NCBI GenBank assembly: GCA_947450325.1
Contig: CANFUT010000016.1
Span: forward strand, 1-64,000
Direction: 5' to 3'
Source of the DNA: Flavobacteriia bacterium
Lineage (GTDB): Bacteria; Bacteroidota; Bacteroidia; Flavobacteriales_D; Crocinitomicaceae
Length of the DNA stretch: 64,000 nt
Shown piece after piece: positions 36,952 to 51,500 of the stretch (within the stretch, counting starts at the first letter, position 1; every line of letters starts with the position of its first letter). The notes below the pieces were generated by a model, which had not been told where the DNA came from, searched no databases, and saw only the letters and a list, made by a program, of their open reading frames with translations. A program made the translations under genes and the position numbers.

Positions 36952-39762
36952 TCAATGCGCCTCCAACCAATTATCAGCAATTTTTACTTCAACTTCCATC
37001 GGAACAACCAATTGAATGGCATTTTCCATGGCTTCTTTCACCAATTTCGGCATCAATTCTAACTCGGATTCATGCACGTCAAAAACCAACTCATCATGCA
37101 CTTGTAGCAACAATTTGGATTGCACTTTTTGTTCGGTCATTGCTTTGTCGACGGCAATCATGGCCAATTTGATGATATCCGCCGCTGAACCTTGGATGGG
37201 AGCATTTACCGCATTTCTCTCAGCAAAACCTCGCACAATTGCATTTCCTGAATTGATGTCTGGCAAATAGCGTCTTCTTTTCATGATGGTTTCCACAAAT
37301 CCCAATTCGCGTGCATCGTTGATGGCTTTGTTCATGTAGGTTTTGATGGTGTTGAATTGTTCGAAATAACTGTCGATAATTCCTTTTGCTTCGGTACGAG
37401 AAATTCCTAAATTTTGCGCCAATCCGAAAGCAGATTGACCGTAAATGATTCCAAAATTGACAGCTTTTGCCGCACTTCTTTGGTCTCTAGAAACTTCATT
37501 GATTGGCGTGGCAAAAACATTCGAAGCTGTCGCTGCGTGGATGTCATGTCCTTCCTGAAAAGCGGCAATCATATTTGGGTCTTCGCTCAAAGCAGCAATG
37601 ATTCTCAATTCGATTTGCGAATAATCCGCAGCCATGATTTTGAATTCTGAACCTCTCGAAATGAAAGCTTTTCGAATTTCTTTTCCTTTATCCGTTCGGA
37701 TCGGAATGTTTTGCAAATTCGGATTATTGGAACTCAATCGTCCTGTAGCAGTAACCGTTTGCATAAAGTGCGTGTGCACGCGATTGTCGATTGGGTCAAC
37801 CAAAGTTGGGAGCGGATCGACATAGGTGCTTTTCAATTTCTTATTTTGGCGATAATCCAAGATCAAATTGACAATAGGATGGTCGTTTTTGTATTGTTCT
37901 AGTGCGTCTTCAGAAGTTTGGTATTGACCAGTTTTGGTTTTTTTCGCTTTCGCTGAAATTTTTATGTGGTCGAAAAGCACTTCACCTAATTGTTTTGGCG
38001 AGTCAAGATTGAAGTCAATTCCTGCCAATTCTTTGATTTCCTTTTCTTTCTCAATAGATTCCAATTCCAATTGCTTGGAGAAAACGCCCAAACCGTCCAC
38101 ATCAATTGCAATTCCTTCTTTTTCCATTTTGCGCAAAACACGCATCAAAGGCATTTCCATGTCGTAGAAAAGCGCTTTCAAATGGTCTTTTTCAATTTCC
38201 GGTGCAAAAATTTGTTTCAATTGCAAAGTGATATCTGCATCTTCACAAGCGTAATCAGAAACTTCAGAAGGTTCTAAATCGCGCATATTTCCTTGCGTTT
38301 TTCCTTTTTTTCCGATCAAAGTTTCGATGGAAACAGGTTTGTAGCGCAAATAATATTCTGAAAGAAAATCCATTCCGTGTTTTGCCTCCGGCTGAATCAG
38401 ATAGTGCGCAATCATGGTATCAAACAAATCGCCTTTGACTTCAATTCCATAATTGTCCATCACTTGAAGGTCGTATTTCAAGTTGTGACCAATTTTCAAA
38501 ATCGATTCAGATTCAAAAAACGGATTGAATTCAGCCAAAATGGTCAACGCATCTGCGCGATTTTCTGGAATTGCGACATAAAATCCTTCTCTTTCTCTGA
38601 ATGAAAAAGACATTCCGACCAATTCGGCGTGCAGCGATTCAACGCTTGTGGTTTCAGTATCGAAGCAAACTTCTTTTTGTTGAAGCAACAAATCAATCAA
38701 TTCTTTGCGTTCTTCCGGCGTTGTGATTAAGTGATAACTTGGTTTTTCAGTTGCGATGGTTTTCAAGTCAACCGTTTCAATTGGTTCTTGATTTTCAACC
38801 AAACTTTGCGTTCTAAATAAATCCAATTGTGCTTCAGAATTTGCGCTATCGTTGGTATTTGTGATTACAATTTCCTCACCAATGATTCTTTTAGCCAGAT
38901 TTCTGAATTCCAGTTCGGTGAAAATTTCTTTGACTTTCTCAACGTCTGGTTCACACATGATCAGCGCATCAGGATTGAATTCAACATCTACATCTAAGAT
39001 GATTGTAGCCAACATTTTAGAAAGAATTCCTTGCTCAGCAAATTCAATGACATTTTCTTTTTGCTTGCCCTTCAATTTGTCGGCATTCGCAATTAGATTT
39101 TCAACTGAACCAAATTCTTGAATCAATTTTTTGGAAGTTTTTTCTCCAATTCCAGGAATTCCAGGAATATTATCGGCTGCATCACCCCAAAGTCCTAAAA
39201 TATCGATGACCTTGATTGGATCGTCCACTTCAAATTTTTCGCAGACTTCTGCTACGCCTAAAATTGTCGCAGGATCGCCACCACGACCAGGTTTGTACAT
39301 GAAAATCTTATCTGAAACCAACTGTCCAAAATCTTTGTCAGGCGTCATCATGTAGGTGTAATAACCTTCTTTTTCAGCAATTTTTGCCAAAGTTCCGATC
39401 ACATCATCCGCTTCAAAACCTTCTTTCAATAAGATTGGAATTTGAAAAGCTTCCACGATTTTTTTGATTGGATCAATCATCGAACGAATGTCTTCGGGCA
39501 TTTCTTGTCTGTGTGCTTTGTAAGCCGCAAAATCTGCTTGTCGATTTGTCGCACCTCCAGGAGCATCAAAAACCACCGCCATGTGCGTAGGCTGCTCTTT
39601 TTTGATGACGTCGATTAATGCATTGGTAAATCCAAATGCAGCAGATGTATTTTGTCCTTTTGAATTGATTCTCGGGTTTTTAGCAAATGCAAAATAGGCT
39701 CTGTAAATCAATGCGAACGCATCAACCAAGAATATTTTTTTATCGTGAACAGCTGAAATCAT
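36952..39762 (-). CDS. polA: DNA polymerase I
   Basis: The 936-aa protein has all three domains. The 5'-nuclease domain (residues 1-300) shows LVDAFALIYRAYFAF, MAVVFDAPGG and GFEADDVIGTLA. An active-looking 3'-5' exonuclease domain (about 340-520) has Exo I VCFDTETTSVES, Exo II KIGHNLKYDLQVM and Exo III YACEDADITL. The polymerase domain has motif A MAADYSQIELRIIAAL, motif B RSAAKAVNFGIIYGQ and motif C LLQVHDELVFDV. It functions in lagging-strand primer removal and repair synthesis. Length and order are normal. It lies downstream of cysS with a dispersed C-rich repeat in the 120-bp gap. Confidence 0.97.
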   Translation of the reverse strand: MISAVHDKKIFLVDAFALIYRAYFAFAKNPRINSKGQNTSAAFGFTNALIDVIKKEQPTHMAVVFDAPGGATNRQADFAAYKAHRQEMPEDIRSMIDPIKKIVEAFQIPILLKEGFEADDVIGTLAKIAEKEGYYTYMMTPDKDFGQLVSDKIFMYKPGRGGDPATILGVAEVCEKFEVDDPIKVIDILGLWGDAADNIPGIPGIGEKTSKKLIQEFGSVENLIANADKLKGKQKENVIEFAEQGILSKMLATIILDVDVEFNPDALIMCEPDVEKVKEIFTELEFRNLAKRIIGEEIVITNTNDSANSEAQLDLFRTQSLVENQEPIETVDLKTIATEKPSYHLITTPEERKELIDLLLQQKEVCFDTETTSVESLHAELVGMSFSFREREGFYVAIPENRADALTILAEFNPFFESESILKIGHNLKYDLQVMDNYGIEVKGDLFDTMIAHYLIQPEAKHGMDFLSEYYLRYKPVSIETLIGKKGKTQGNMRDLEPSEVSDYACEDADITLQLKQIFAPEIEKDHLKALFYDMEMPLMRVLRKMEKEGIAIDVDGLGVFSKQLELESIEKEKEIKELAGIDFNLDSPKQLGEVLFDHIKISAKAKKTKTGQYQTSEDALEQYKNDHPIVNLILDYRQNKKLKSTYVDPLPTLVDPIDNRVHTHFMQTVTATGRLSSNNPNLQNIPIRTDKGKEIRKAFISRGSEFKIMAADYSQIELRIIAALSEDPNMIAAFQEGHDIHAATASNVFATPINEVSRDQRSAAKAVNFGIIYGQSAFGLAQNLGISRTEAKGIIDSYFEQFNTIKTYMNKAINDARELGFVETIMKRRRYLPDINSGNAIVRGFAERNAVNAPIQGSAADIIKLAMIAVDKAMTEQKVQSKLLLQVHDELVFDVHESELELMPKLVKEAMENAIQLVVPMEVEVKIADNWLEAH

Positions 39763-39798
39763 ATATTTAAATTGGATTTAGTAAAAAATATCAATTTT

Positions 39799-39854
39799 TC
39801 CTCCCCCTCAATCCCCGTTGACTTCGTCGGATGCTCCGCAACTCAAAGGGGGAA
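39799..39854. repeat. Third copy of the C-rich dispersed repeat, with insertion
   Basis: TCCTCCCCCTCAATCCCC and CAAAGGGGGAA match the two halves of the repeat at 32049-32193. They are split here by about 27 nt containing GTTG and CAAC near its ends. The element lies in the gap between cysS and polA and forms a CCCCC/GGGGG hairpin. Confidence 0.65.
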
Positions 39855-39882
39855 GACAGGAAAATTCTTTAAAATAAATGGA

Positions 39883-41349
<1,467 letters not shown>

Positions 41350-41374
41350 TTTACTAAAATAAATAGTTGAAGAA

Positions 41375-41382
41375 CAAAGATA
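41375..41382 (-). promoter_or_regulatory. -7 box upstream of cysS
   Basis: On the minus strand TATCTTTG matches TAnnTTTG exactly, with its end 25 nt before the cysS ATG. No TTTG stands at 17-23 nt spacing. Confidence 0.35.
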
Positions 41383-42488
41383 AGGATTTTTGTAGAAGGA
41401 TTATTTTCATTCTCTACTTACGATCGTTTTTTGTTTTTTATCAGTTTGTGGTAGCAATTTGATGATTGTAAAATAGTTTTTCATTAAGTTGTGAAAGAAT
41501 GACAGAAGTTTCATTTTGTAATCATTCTTTTTATGCTGACGTAAAGAATGCGAAGTTGTTAAAATCCATTTGGAGGATTTGTTAGATGAGACCATTACAT
41601 TTATCAAAAGCTTGCGAGAATTAGTGTTACGCAAAATTTCATTTAATTCTTACTGAATATGACAAAAATCATCTTTTGAAGTCTACTCAAGTCATTTTGA
41701 TTTTGGTTGATAAAATCTCATTGTTTTTAAAAATATCTAATCAGATTTACTCCGTTTTTGTTGGTTGTAGTTTAAGAAAGTATCTTATCGAACGTAAATT
41801 GTCGGTATGGTTTGGGTAATTTTCGTTTGTCCTTTGTTATTTCTGGGATATTTGTTTTTTTGAAAGCAATTTAAATATGCAATTTTATAAGAAAAATGTA
41901 TACTTATACTGTTTGTTTTTGCAATCTTTTGCGACGAAAACTAGATAGGAATAAGTGACAATATTTTCAAATTTATTATTAGCATCGATTTCTTTTCTCA
42001 TGAACGAAGTATTTAGTTTAAGTTATTAATTATCTGATTTTTTTATTTAAAGTAGTATATCAAATTTTGAATCAAAGATAAGGAAATCTAACTGTATGAC
42101 CGTTGAAAAAATGCTGAGGATTTACAATGTAAATTGCAGCAATTAATTACGCAGAAAAGATCATTTCTTATCCTAACAATTTGAAAGCACTAGCGCTGTT
42201 TTAGATCATCAAATCGCACTACATTTGATAGCTGATTTTAATAAAAGATTGAGAATATTTTAAAACAATCTGATTTTTTAAACAAAAAAATACAAATCAG
42301 TTAAATTATTAACAATTGTTGTTTTATGATAGTTGTCATTTGTTAATTGAAAAGCTTTAAATATTCGTTGTATAACGTGTTTTAAAAATTTACGCACTTT
42401 TTCGATCTATTTTGATCACGTTTTTTTTTTGTTTGTTTATTAATTTTGACTTAATATTGAGTTGTATTTATACCCTCGAATGGTAAAA
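41383..42488. other. AT-rich intergenic region with no supported gene
   Basis: About 1.1 kb separates cysS from the giant adhesin gene. It is strongly AT-rich with many stops in all frames. A 75-codon minus-strand frame at 41407-41634 has no recognisable features. No hairpin, RNA fold or repeat stood out by eye. It may be the regulatory region of the adhesin gene or decayed sequence. Confidence 0.5.
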
Positions 42489-42496
42489 TACATTTG
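42462..42496 (+). promoter_or_regulatory. Candidate promoter of the giant adhesin gene
   Basis: TACATTTG (42489-42496) matches TAnnTTTG exactly. A TTG lies at 42462-42464, with a 24-nt spacer slightly longer than usual. Transcription would begin near 42503, upstream of both candidate ATG codons (42569, 42611) and of the GTG at 42533. Confidence 0.3.
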
Positions 42497-42568
42497 TTTG
42501 CTAATTAATATTATTGTGTTTTTATAACGGTTGTGTTAGAAACACAATTTTTAACTACACTATATATT

Positions 42569-45500
42569 ATGTCAACATATAATAAATTTATTACTGTTAA
42601 AACTGCTGATATGGAAAATTCTTTTTCTAAAAGATTAAGATTTAATTTTTTAAATTTTTCTTGCCTTATTATTTTTCTTGCTTCGTTTTTCGGGAGTGAC
42701 GTTTTTGGTCAGACTACTGTATCTTTTGCTTACACAGGTGCCAATCAAACATGGACTTGTCCTCAAGGAGTGACATCGATAACAGTGAAGGTTTGGGGAG
42801 CAGGTGGTTCTGGAGCAGGAGGACCTAGTGCTGGTGGTTCTGGTGCATTTGTAACTGGTACGATGGCTGTAACTCCTGGTACTACTTATGTGTTGATTGT
42901 TGGAGGCGGAGGTACATATGGTTCTGCTGCTGCTGGTGGTTTTGGTGGTGGCGGTCAAGCAGGTACTGGTACTGGTGGAGCAAGTGGTGGAGGTTACAGT
43001 GGAATTTTTACTACATCAGTGTCTCAAGCTAATGCGCTTGTAGTTGCAGGTGGTGGCGGTGCTGCAGGATATTATGGCGGTGGCACGTATGGTGGAGCAG
43101 GCGGAGCTACTTCGGGAACTGCAGGAGGAAATAGGACTGCTGGAACATTTACAGGCGGCGGCGGAGGTACAACTTCAGCAGGTGGTGCCGGAGGAGTTGG
43201 CGGAGTTGGTGGTGTAGCTGGATCTGCTTTAGCAGGTGGTAAAGGCGCAAATAATACTTACGGTGGTGGCGGCGGCGGCGGCGGTTATTTTGGCGGCGGC
43301 GGTGGATATGCAGCCGCCAATACTACTAATTATTCTTCTGGAGGAGGAGGAGGCTCATCTTTCATATCATCCTCTATGAGTGGGGTAACTAATACAGTTG
43401 GAACAACAAATACTACTGCTGTTGCAAATCAGGCACCAGGAAGTGCTCAATCTGGTTACGTTGCTGGTTGTGGTAATGGAGGTGCCAGTTCCGCAGCAGG
43501 GGGGAATGGACTCATAGTTATTACTATTCCTTGCACAGCGCCTGTTGCACCAACAACAATATCTGGTACAACATCAATTTGCCCAAGTTCAACAACAACA
43601 TTAACCGCTTCTGGCGGAACCACTGGAACTGAAGGTAGATATTATTGGTATTCTGGAGCGTGTCCTACCAATGCGTTTGCGCAACATTGGACAGGTAGAA
43701 CTAATCCATACACTCCGACTACAACTACAGTAAACAAGGTTGATGGAGGTTATATAAATTTGACTTCTACGAATAACGATCCGAATTTAAATATGACTGG
43801 TCTGGGTTCTTTTAGTCCCACAACTTATAAATATGTTAATGTAAGATTTAGGGTCACGTCGGTAACTCAAGTTGGAGCCATGGAGATTTTTTGGTACAAT
43901 ACAGCTAATCCAACCGCAAGTGGGTCATTCTATAAAAATCAACCAATTACTAGTGTTCAAAATGTATGGCAAACAGTATCGATAGATATGACAACTCCTT
44001 CTGCCGGAAGTTGGACAGGATCGGCATCAAACATCACGGGATGGCGTTTTGATTGGACAACAAACTCTGGTGTCACGATGGATATTGATTTTGTATCACT
44101 TTCGTCGAGTCCAATAATTGGAGAAGGAACAACTTACACAACTGGAACAGCAGGTACTTATTATTCAGCAATTCAAAATGCTTGTGGATTATCAACATGT
44201 CAGAGTGCGACAGTAACAGTAGGTACTCAAGCAACCGCTGGAACATTTCAGTATTCAAATGCTAGTACTCAAACATTCTGCGCGGGTGGTTCAATTTCGT
44301 GCACCAACTCAACCGCTCCAACGAATGGAGGTTCAGGTACAGTTTCAACTGTTTGGTATTGCGGTGAATTGTTGAGTGGTACACCAGGTTCAGGAGGAAC
44401 ATACGGAAACTGGGTTCGTTCGACTACTGGTGGAACAGCATTATTAAGTGCAACAGGAACCAATGCGACTTCCTTAACAAATTATAACCCTCAAACTGAT
44501 TTTCCCGGTAAAACTAATTTTTATATTATTCGAAGAGCTTATACAGATATTTGCGGTGAGTGCGCGGGAGCTGGTGGTTGCTTAGATCAAATGTTTTATT
44601 TGAACGTAAATGCTGTTTCTGCTACACCAGCAATTACCGGTACTTATTGTCCTGGAGCAACAACTGTTTCAGGTACAGGAGTGAATGGTTCAACAATCAG
44701 TGTTATTCGAAGCGGTTCACAAATTGGAACAGCTACTGTTAGCGGAGGAGTATGGACGGCAACTGTTTCTACCTTAGCAGGAGCAGATATTTTAACAGCT
44801 ACACAAACAGAAAGTGGAAAATGTGTAAGTGTGGCGTCAGCATCCAATACTGTACTTTCAGCTTCAGCTGCACCAATCATTACTGGACCAATTTGCCCTG
44901 GAAGTACAACAGTTTCAGGAACAGGAATTAATGGTTCATCAATTAATGTAATTAGAAGTGGTTCTTCAATTGGAACAGCCACTGTAAGTGGGGGTGTTTG
45001 GACTGCAACAGTGTCAACCGTAAATGCTGGCGATGCGTTGACAGCTACTCAGACAGAGGTTGGTAAATGTGTCAGTGCGACAGCTTCTTATACTGTAATT
45101 ACACCTGCATCTTGGGGAAATATTCAATTTCCAACATCTCAGCCACAAAGTATCTGTGGTTCTCCTGTAACATTTTATGGTCAAGTTTATCGAGCTGGAA
45201 CAACGGAGGCAGCTGGACAAGGAGCAAGTTTGACTGCAGATTTGGGATGGAGTAATACAAATACAAATCCAAATACTTGGACGAATTGGACTTCAGCGAG
45301 TTTTAATGCGCAGTCAGGAAATAACGACGAATTTACGGCAGATTTAGGTGCAGGTCTTACAACGGGGCCATGGTATTATGCTTTTAGATATAATTATGCA
45401 GGTTGTCCAATTTATGGTGGATATGGTGGAGTATATGGTAGCGGTGGTTCAAATGGTCAAGCGATTGTTCCAGCATCACAAACTATTTCTTTGACTTCAT

Positions 45501-48500
45501 CCGTTGGAACGAATGCGCAGACAGTATGTAAAGGTTCAGCAATTTCAGCCATAAATTATACAGTTGGAAACGGAGCAACAGGAGCTTCTATAACTGGATT
45601 GCCTGCTGGAATAACTGGTTCTTACAGTGGTGGTGTGTTTACGATTTCAGGAACACCGACTGTTTCTGGAGTTTTTAACTATACTGTTACCACTTCTGGC
45701 GCAACAAATTGTGTTGTTCTTATAGCTGGAACAGTTACAGTTTCTGAAACATTGGATTTTGTTAATTTGCAATTCCCTTCCACAGCGTCAATCTGTTTTG
45801 GAAGTACTGCAAATATTTTTGGTCAAGTTTATGAAGCTGGTTTAACAAATCCAGCAGGTCAAGCAGCAGGTATAACTGTTCATTGTGGTATCAGCCCAGT
45901 GAGTTCAAATACAAACCCAAATACTTGGTCAAACTGGACCGCAGCAAGTTTTAATACCCAATCGGGTAATAACGACGAATATACAGCAACAATTGGCTCT
46001 GCCCTTTCAGCTGGTACTTATTATTATGCATACAGATATTCTTACAATGGTTGTGTATCCTATGGTGGATATAGTGCTGGTGGTGGTGGTTTTTGGGATG
46101 GTTCCTCTAATGTTTCAGGGGTCCTTACAGTTAATCCAACAAATACTGCTAGTTCAGCTTCATCATCTCCGACATTGTGTATTAATACAGCTTTAACTGC
46201 TATAACGCATACTACTGCAGGTGCAACTGGAATTGGTTCACCAACCGGCTTACCAACTGGGGTAACTGCATCATGGTCTTCAAATACGATATCGATCACA
46301 GGAACGCCAACTGCAACTGGAACTTTTAATTATAGTATTCCTTTAACTGGGGGCTGTGGTTCTGTAAATGCCACAGGAACAATTATTGTTACCCCTATAA
46401 ATAGTGCAGGTGTGGCTTCATCCACTCCTACTGTATGTAATAATTCTCCTTTAACAACGATTACACATACAACGGTAGGTGCAACAGGAATTGGGACCGC
46501 AACTGGATTGCCAACTGGTGTATCTGCGGCTTGGTCTTCAAATACGATATCGATCACTGGAACTCCAACTGGCATAGGAACTTTCAATTATTCTATTCCA
46601 TTAACAGGTGGTTGCGGCAGTGCAAATGCTACTGGAACAATTACTGTTACTCAACCAACAGTAAATCCAATTACAGGGACTACGACATTATGTGTTGGAC
46701 AAACTTCAACTTTAGGGGGTAATACTTTGCCTTATACTATTCAGTCTATTACATCAGTAGGAACAACTTCATTTACTCCTCCAGCTACAGGTGTGGCAGA
46801 GGTATTAGTTGTTGCTGGTGGCGGTGGCGGTGGTTTCGGTCGCGGTGGCGGCGGCGGCGGCGGCGGTGTTATTTACAATTCATCATATAGCGTAACAGCA
46901 GGTTCTCCGATTTCTGTTACTGTTGGCGCTGGAGGTACTGGTGGAACAACCAATGTTTCAAACTCGGCTACTGGAAATGGGCAAAACTCTGTTTTTGGAA
47001 CTATTACAGCTACAGGAGGTGGTTTAGGAGGATCACACAATCCAACAACAACTTCTAATTGTGCTGGTTTATCAGGAGGTTCTGGCGGCGGTGGCGCAAT
47101 CAATTACTCAAGCAGTTCTGTTTGGGCAGGTGGAACAGCCTCTCCAGCCGGACAAGGTTTTGCTGGTGGAACGTCAGGTCCAGCTGCGACAGATAATCCT
47201 AGAAATACAGGAGGTGGCGGTGGCGCTGGTGGCGTAGGAGTGACTTCTGGTTCTAGTACAACAGCTCCACCAAACGGCGGTGCAGGTATATCATATTCAA
47301 TTTCAGGATCAGCTGTATTTTATGGCGGCGGCGGCGGCGGTGCCGATGGTAGAGCTTCTGGTGAAACTATGACAACTGCGGGTGCAGGAACTGGCGGAAC
47401 AGGCGGCGGCGGAAACGGTGCAGCAATAGGAGGAAATCCAACAAGTGGCGCGGCAAATACAGGCGGCGGCGGCGGTGGAGGCGGTTCTGGTGGTTCTTCA
47501 ACTTCATTTGGAGGTAATGGCGGCTCAGGTATCGTGATAGTAAAATATCCTTCATCAACTTGGTCGTGGACAAGTAGTAACCCGAGTGTGGCAACAGTAA
47601 ATGCATCTACAGGGGTCGTAACTGCTGTATCAGCTGGGATAACAACGATTACTTTTACATTAACAACAGGAGGTTGTAGTAATTCTGCTAGCACAACCGT
47701 GACAGTAAATGCTAATCCTACAGCAGTTGCAACAAGTAATACACCAGTTTGTGGTGGTTCTGCTTTAAACTTAACTGGTACTACAAATATTGGGACAACA
47801 TTTAGTTGGACTGGACCAAATGGATTTACTTCAACGTCTCAGAATCCATCAATTTCAAATCCAACGAGTGCTGTTGCAGGTACCTATGCTTTTACGGCAA
47901 GTTTAAATGGTTGTTCTGCAACTGGAAATACTGTGGTTGCCTTTATTTCAGGTCCTACAAGTGTTACAGGTGGAAGCAATGCAACAATTTGTTACAATAC
48001 ATCAACAACATTGGCTGGTAGTGCGGTTGCCCCTAATGTTAACGTTACTGGTTCACAGACATTTACATGGCAAGGATCTGGGAATGATGGAGGAGCTTTG
48101 GGCAATGGAAATTCTGTTACAGGAACAACAACCGGTTTACCTACTGGAAGTACAATTACTTCAATTACATACACAACTGCTGTAAGATATACGTCTTATA
48201 CAGGTACCAGCTATTGTGGTAACTATTGGAATGCTAATTTATTAGTTAATAATGCAAGTATTGGTTCAGCGTGTGGTGTATCAAATATTAGTTACAGCGG
48301 GTTAAACGGTGCAGCAGCTAATAATCAAACATTTAAGTTGCAGGTAGTAGACGCAGATCTTTTTAATGATTTAAATTATGTAACGTTAACTGTAGTTGTT
48401 AATTATCAGTATCCTGCCCCTGCTCCAATAACATATGCATGGTCACCATCAACTGGTTTGAGTAACGCTGCAATTTCAAATCCAGTTGCTACTTTAACAT

Positions 48501-51500
48501 CAATCGCAACTTATACCATGACCGCAACATCTAATGGATGTTCGGTTGCGGCGTCACCTATTACGATTACAGTTCGTCCTCAATTTACTTCAGGTGCAAT
48601 CGCTACCACAGGTGAAACAATTTGTTCAGGAGGAACTCCATCTCAAATCGGAAGTTCTACTGCAGCAAGTGGTGGAGATAATTCAATAACGTACTCTTGG
48701 AGATCTTCTGCAGACGGTTACGTAGCCGCAATTTCAGGAGCAACTTCAGCAACTTACACACCACCTGCAGGTTTGACGTCAACAACAAGTTACAGACGTT
48801 ATGCGATTGACAATACATGTAATTTAACGCCAACTGTATCAACTGGTACTTGGACGGTAACTGTGAATTCCGTTCCAACTGCTGGAACAATTGCAAGTTC
48901 ACAAATAATTTGTAGCGGAACAGCTCCAAGTTTATTCACTTCATCTTCAAATGGGACTGGGACAGGTGCTGTTTCTTATGAGTGGCAAACCAATGCAAGT
49001 GGGTCGTATGCGACAATAGGAAGTGAAATTTCTTCAACATATCAAGCTCCAGTTTTAAGTGCAACTACAAGTTATCAGAGAAGAACGGTAGCCTTAAGTG
49101 GTGGTGTAACATGTTATTCAACTTATACATCACCAGTTACTATTACTGTAAATAGTAATCCAACTTTGTCAGGTATTACTTCAAGTTCAACCACTGTATG
49201 TGCAGGAGATGTTGCTACAATCACATTGTCTGGTATATTAGATGTTCCTCAAACCATTTCTTATACTATTGGGGGAACGGTAGGTACGCAAACAGCTACA
49301 GTTACTGGTGTGGGCGGTTCAGCGAGTTTTAATACAGTTACCTTAACTACTGCAAATGGTGGTCAGACAGTAACTATCACTGGCATAACACGTACAGATG
49401 TAACACCAAACTGTCCTTTTATTCCAAGTTCAGGAAATACGGCTACATTGCCTTCAGTTAACTCTTGTTCTTTAATTACCCCATCTACTAGTTCATTGAC
49501 AGCTTTTACTGCTTGTACAAACGTAGCTAGTTCAGAGCAATCATTTACAGTTATTGGCTCTGATCTTACAGCAGATATATTGGTAACGGCTCCAACAGGT
49601 TTTCAAGTATCGTTAAACTCTGGCTCTGGTTTTGGAAGTTCAGTGTCACTGACACAATCAGCTGGTTCGGTCGCATCAACCACTATATATGTACGTATGC
49701 TCTCAGCATCTACACCAGTAAATGGAAATATCACCCTTGCATCATCAGGTGCTGTAACTCAAAATGTATCAGTAAGTGGTTCTGTTAATCAGCTTTTAAG
49801 TGCTGTTTCAATAAGCGGAACCAATAATCAAATCATTTGTAGCAATGCTTCTGGTTCATTACTAACGGTTTCTGAAACCAACGGTGGCGTCATAACAAGC
49901 AGACAATGGGGTTACAGAACGACATCAGGGGGTGCAATTACATCCATTTCCGGCGTCACAGGTACAACTTATACTCCTTCAGGAGCAGATTTGCCAGCAG
50001 GTATATCCTATATTGTTTGCACATCAACGCCAACTTGTGGAAGCGCAGTAGTTTCCAACGAAATTACAGTAACTGAAACTTTATTGCCAACAATCACAGC
50101 TTCAACTTCAAATTTTGGCTGTGGAACTGGAACTGTGGGTATTTCTGCAACCGCAAGTGCTGGTACAATTGAGTGGTTCGATGCCTCTTTAAATGGTACG
50201 AGTCAAGGTACAAGTAATTCTGCTGCAACTTGGACAACACCAAGTATTGCGTCAACAACGATTTTTTATGCGGAAGCAGTCAATGGTTCTTGCCGTTCAA
50301 CTGCTAGAACAGCTGTGACAGCTACTGTAAATAGTATTCCAACGGTTACATTTACGGCTCAACCTGGTTCAACAAGCTGCTCGAGTAGCAATGTTACGTA
50401 TACTACGCAATCAGGTCAGGCAAATTATGTTTGGACATTCCCTGGAACGTTGAATACAGACTATACAATTACTTCAGGAGGAACAACATCCAGTAATACA
50501 GTCACGCTGCAATATTTAACGGCTGGAAGTAAAACGGTGTCGGTAAATTATGCTTCATCTGGATGTTCTGCTTTAACTGCGACTAGTTCAACTGCAACTA
50601 CGGTTTCAGTTACTCCTGCAGCACCTGCAGCTTCGAATGTAACAATTTGCGCAGGTGAATCAGCAAACTTGGTAGCAACTTCAGCTGGGAATAGCATTAA
50701 TTGGTATGATCAACAAACAGGTGGTACACTTTTATCATCTTTAGTTCAAAGTGGAGTAAATTATTCAGTTTCCCCATTGACAACTACAACATATTATGCA
50801 GAGGCTGCTACAACTTCTACAGGCTCTCCTCAAACGGTTTCATTTACAAATACTGGCGCTCTTCAAACATGGACAGTTCCGAATGGTGTTTTTAGTATAG
50901 ATGTGAAGATGTGGGGTGCCGGCGGAGCCGGTGGTTCATATAATGCAACACGAATAAATTCTGGTGGTTCTGGTGGATATGTTTCAGGATCATTAAATGT
51001 CACTCCTGGACAAGTTTTGAATTTAGTAGTTGGAAGCGGTGGTAAAGTATATCCTAATAATACGACAAGTCAATATGGAGGCGGTGGAGCCGGTGGATCA
51101 TCACTTTACTATTGCGGAGGCGGTGGAGGAAGAAGCGCCATACAATTTGTTTCCGGAACAGACTATGTAACCGCTGGTGGTGGTGGTGGTGGTGGAACCT
51201 CTCGATTGAGCGCTGGAAATGTAAATACAATAGGTATTGCATATGGTGGAGCTGGTGGAGGCGTTTCCGGAGGTGCCTCAGGAGCAACTTATAATTGTGG
51301 AGCAGCTACTGGAGGTACGCAGTCTGCTGGAGGAACTCAAGTGGAAGCTTTAGGTAATAATGGTGGTTCAGGATCCATATACACTGGTGGAAATGGAAAT
51401 ACAGTATATTATGGTTCTGGCGGCGGCGGCGGCGGCTATTACGGTGGTGCCGGCGGTGGTTGTGATTGGTGGAATGGTTATGGAAATGGCGGCGGCGGCG

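Noticed and set aside
41407-41634. 75-codon minus-strand frame upstream of cysS
   Set aside because: No recognisable domain, signal peptide or promoter; composition fits chance in AT-rich DNA.
42533-42568. GTG start for the giant adhesin
   Set aside because: ATG codons at 42569 and 42611 fit better, the latter just before the signal peptide; GTG starts are uncommon in this phylum.
46873-47694. Pro-rich antisense frames opposite the giant adhesin
   Set aside because: They are complements of poly-Gly codons in the real gene.
51112-51294. Short plus-strand Trp/Arg-rich frame inside the giant adhesin
   Set aside because: It is a frame-shifted reading of a GGT/GGA run in the adhesin gene and has no independent support.
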